Shown in pieces: positions 63,802-64,000 of a DNA stretch of 64,000 nt. Below the pieces are notes generated by a model that worked only from the letters and a program-made list of their open reading frames with translations, searched no databases and was not told the origin of the DNA. This DNA is from Eumeta japonica. Lineage: Eukaryota > Arthropoda > Insecta > Lepidoptera > Psychidae. The stretch spans positions 1 through 64,000 of the forward strand of contig BGZK01000002.1 in assembly GCA_005406025.1 (NCBI GenBank), in the 5' to 3' direction. Position 1 is the first letter of the stretch; each line of letters opens with the position of its first letter. The translations under genes and the position numbers were made by a program.

Positions 63802-64000
63802 GTTTCACGTCAATACAGTTTCTTGGACGGGTATCTACAATTTCTGTATATATAGAGTTCCCAATTTTAAAGTATTATTACGGAATCGCCTCGGGACGAG
63901 AAGAGGATAGTTTAAGAATAGAAAGTATCTATGATAAAGTAAAGAGAATTATCGACGAAAGTTTTAAATTATAAACATAAGTTATTGTTATTTATGCCAT

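Overview
This window looks like nuclear DNA of an insect, most likely a moth or butterfly. The AT-rich background, GC-rich exons with consensus GT/AG splice sites and long introns show a eukaryote. The coding exons read closest to insect (Klp10A-type) proteins. The transposon mix (BEL/Pao, jockey/R1-like LINEs, mariner, pogo-like and hAT MITEs, tRNA-derived SINE pieces) and an interstitial TTAGG run are typical of insects. There are no prokaryotic operons and no CRISPR array. The species cannot be named from the sequence alone.

Layout. (1) 0.24-25.8 kb, + strand: a complete kinesin-13 microtubule depolymerase gene (Klp10A/KIF2A type). I could follow 14 phase-consistent coding exons from an ATG at 643 to a TAA at 25755, giving a 718-residue protein. 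A second candidate 5' coding exon (4469-4657) and an alternative 3' terminal exon (24899-25149) fit the same reading frame. Its introns hold a 16-unit, 121-bp minisatellite, a LINE 3' fragment, a 1.75-kb element with ~400-bp inverted arms, two copies of a pogo-like MITE, and an internally deleted mariner. (2) 26-37.7 kb: 3' flank and a long gene-free stretch with a decayed non-LTR retrotransposon at about 29.1-30.95 kb. (3) 37.8-39.1 kb, - strand: an intronless gene for the ER protein adenylyltransferase Fic/FICD, with its autoinhibitory and catalytic motifs intact. Sites resembling unfolded-protein-response elements lie just upstream. (4) 41.3-46.5 kb, - strand: a broken BEL/Pao LTR retrotransposon, then a 187-bp hAT MITE with a perfect 8-bp target duplication at 47.3 kb. 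(5) 50.5-59.3 kb, - strand: four exons of a TMEM205-like multi-pass membrane protein gene. Its first coding exon was not found. The rest, to 64 kb, is intron or intergenic DNA.

The three host genes work in separate processes: microtubule depolymerisation, ER BiP AMPylation, and a membrane protein of unclear role. They are neighbours by position only. Kinesin-13 and Fic are convergent (tail to tail). The observations most worth testing are the alternative kinesin-13 terminal exon and N-terminal exons, the long-armed inverted-repeat element, the minisatellite with dimeric higher-order structure, and the UPR-like promoter motifs upstream of Fic. I found no clear sign of an entirely new multi-gene system.
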